Of a DNA stretch of 64,000 bases, positions 63,691 to 64,000 are shown one piece after another. The notes beneath the pieces were generated by a model, which did not search any database, was not told the origin of the DNA, and saw only the letters and a program-made list of their open reading frames with translations. Source of the stretch: Streptomyces sp. CGMCC 4.7035 (lineage in GTDB: Bacteria; Actinomycetota; Actinomycetes; Streptomycetales; Streptomycetaceae); the NCBI RefSeq assembly GCF_031583065.1, contig NZ_CP134053.1:1984001-2048000 (forward strand), given 5' to 3'. Numbering within the stretch: position 1 is the stretch's first letter; each line of letters starts with the position of its first letter. A program made the position numbers and the translations under genes.

Positions 63691-64000
63691 AAGGTAGTTC
63701 CGTCCTTATCCGAAGCCGTTGCGAACAGCCGCCTCGGTCGAGCCTGCTCGCGATTCGTCCGGCCTTGGCGCTGGCTTTGTCGGGCCAGTGAACGCACAAC
63801 TGATCGCCCAAACCTCTTCAGCACCATACATGTGCTGATCAGGCGTTTCGCATCGAGTCCCCGCGGCTCTGCGGAAAACCGCCACAGTAGCGCCACGGGA
63901 TCGTCGCCTGCGTTTGACTTGGGCCTACGCCCGGGCCGTCGTGGGGCGTCATGTACTCGCCAGGCAACCGGGCCACTGTTCAAGCAGTTGAAGCAGCGTT
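63691..64000. other. Right edge, no gene recognised
   Basis: Open frames on the minus strand give Arg-rich sequence without family resemblance. The upstream region of the hypothetical membrane protein should hold its promoter. Nothing further can be supported. Confidence 0.35.

Noticed and set aside
63651..63983. Minus-strand ORF of 110 codons at the right edge
   Set aside because: Arg-rich, no family resemblance, overlaps the start of the better-supported membrane protein frame.

Overview
The window is chromosomal DNA from a Streptomyces-like actinomycete. It is very GC-rich, with strong third-position G/C bias, GTG and TTG starts, many ATGA/GTGA/TGATG overlaps and G/C-rich hairpin terminators. 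The gene order (gabT; dxr-rseP-ispG; proS; rimP-nusA-ylxR-infB-ylxP-rbfA-truB-ribF; then an ESX locus) matches, from memory, the core region of Streptomyces chromosomes around the S. coelicolor SCO56xx-SCO57xx genes. No tRNA, rRNA or CRISPR array was seen.

Layout. (1) 0-8.4 kb: the end of an acetyltransferase gene, then a GABA/aldehyde catabolism neighbourhood with gabT, a membrane-anchored P-loop ATPase, a PucR-type regulator and an aldehyde dehydrogenase. (2) 8.6-21.1 kb: a small secreted protein, then a carbohydrate cluster of GH3, GH42, GH95 and GH31 enzymes, a LacI-family regulator and a broken GH12 endoglucanase. The set fits xyloglucan breakdown. Near-perfect palindromes containing GAAGCGCTTC lie before GH3, before GH42-GH95 and between lacI and the GH12 remnant, which suggests a local autoregulated regulon. 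(3) 21.3-27.3 kb: an acyl-CoA dehydrogenase, a hypothetical protein coupled to a SecA, and a secreted lamin-tail protein. (4) 27.5-38.3 kb: MEP-pathway genes dxr and ispG around the site-2 protease gene rseP, two GNATs, proS, a decayed Ser-rich/ApbE pair, a kinase-like protein that has lost its catalytic residues, and a DUF4439-like pair. (5) 38.6-47.6 kb: the rimP-nusA-ylxR-infB cluster with ylxP, rbfA, truB, ribF and a DUF397 gene. (6) 47.7-64 kb: a type VII secretion (ESX/WXG100) locus with an EspI-like ATPase, EccE, EccB, two WXG100 proteins, two mycosins and two further candidate substrates. A 1331-bp ISAs1-family element has inserted, with a 10-bp target duplication, into a small membrane-protein gene. 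EccC and EccD are not in the window.

The points most worth attention are: the LacI-controlled glycosidase cluster with its broken endo-enzyme; the ESX effector end, where four proteins carry C-terminal YxxxD/E motifs and a mycosin-tail-like small protein is split by the insertion sequence; a dense inverted-repeat array before eccB; three stop-start-coupled micro-ORFs before infB; a pseudokinase; and several minisatellites and Streptomyces dispersed repeats, one of which has apparently replaced the 3' end of apbE.
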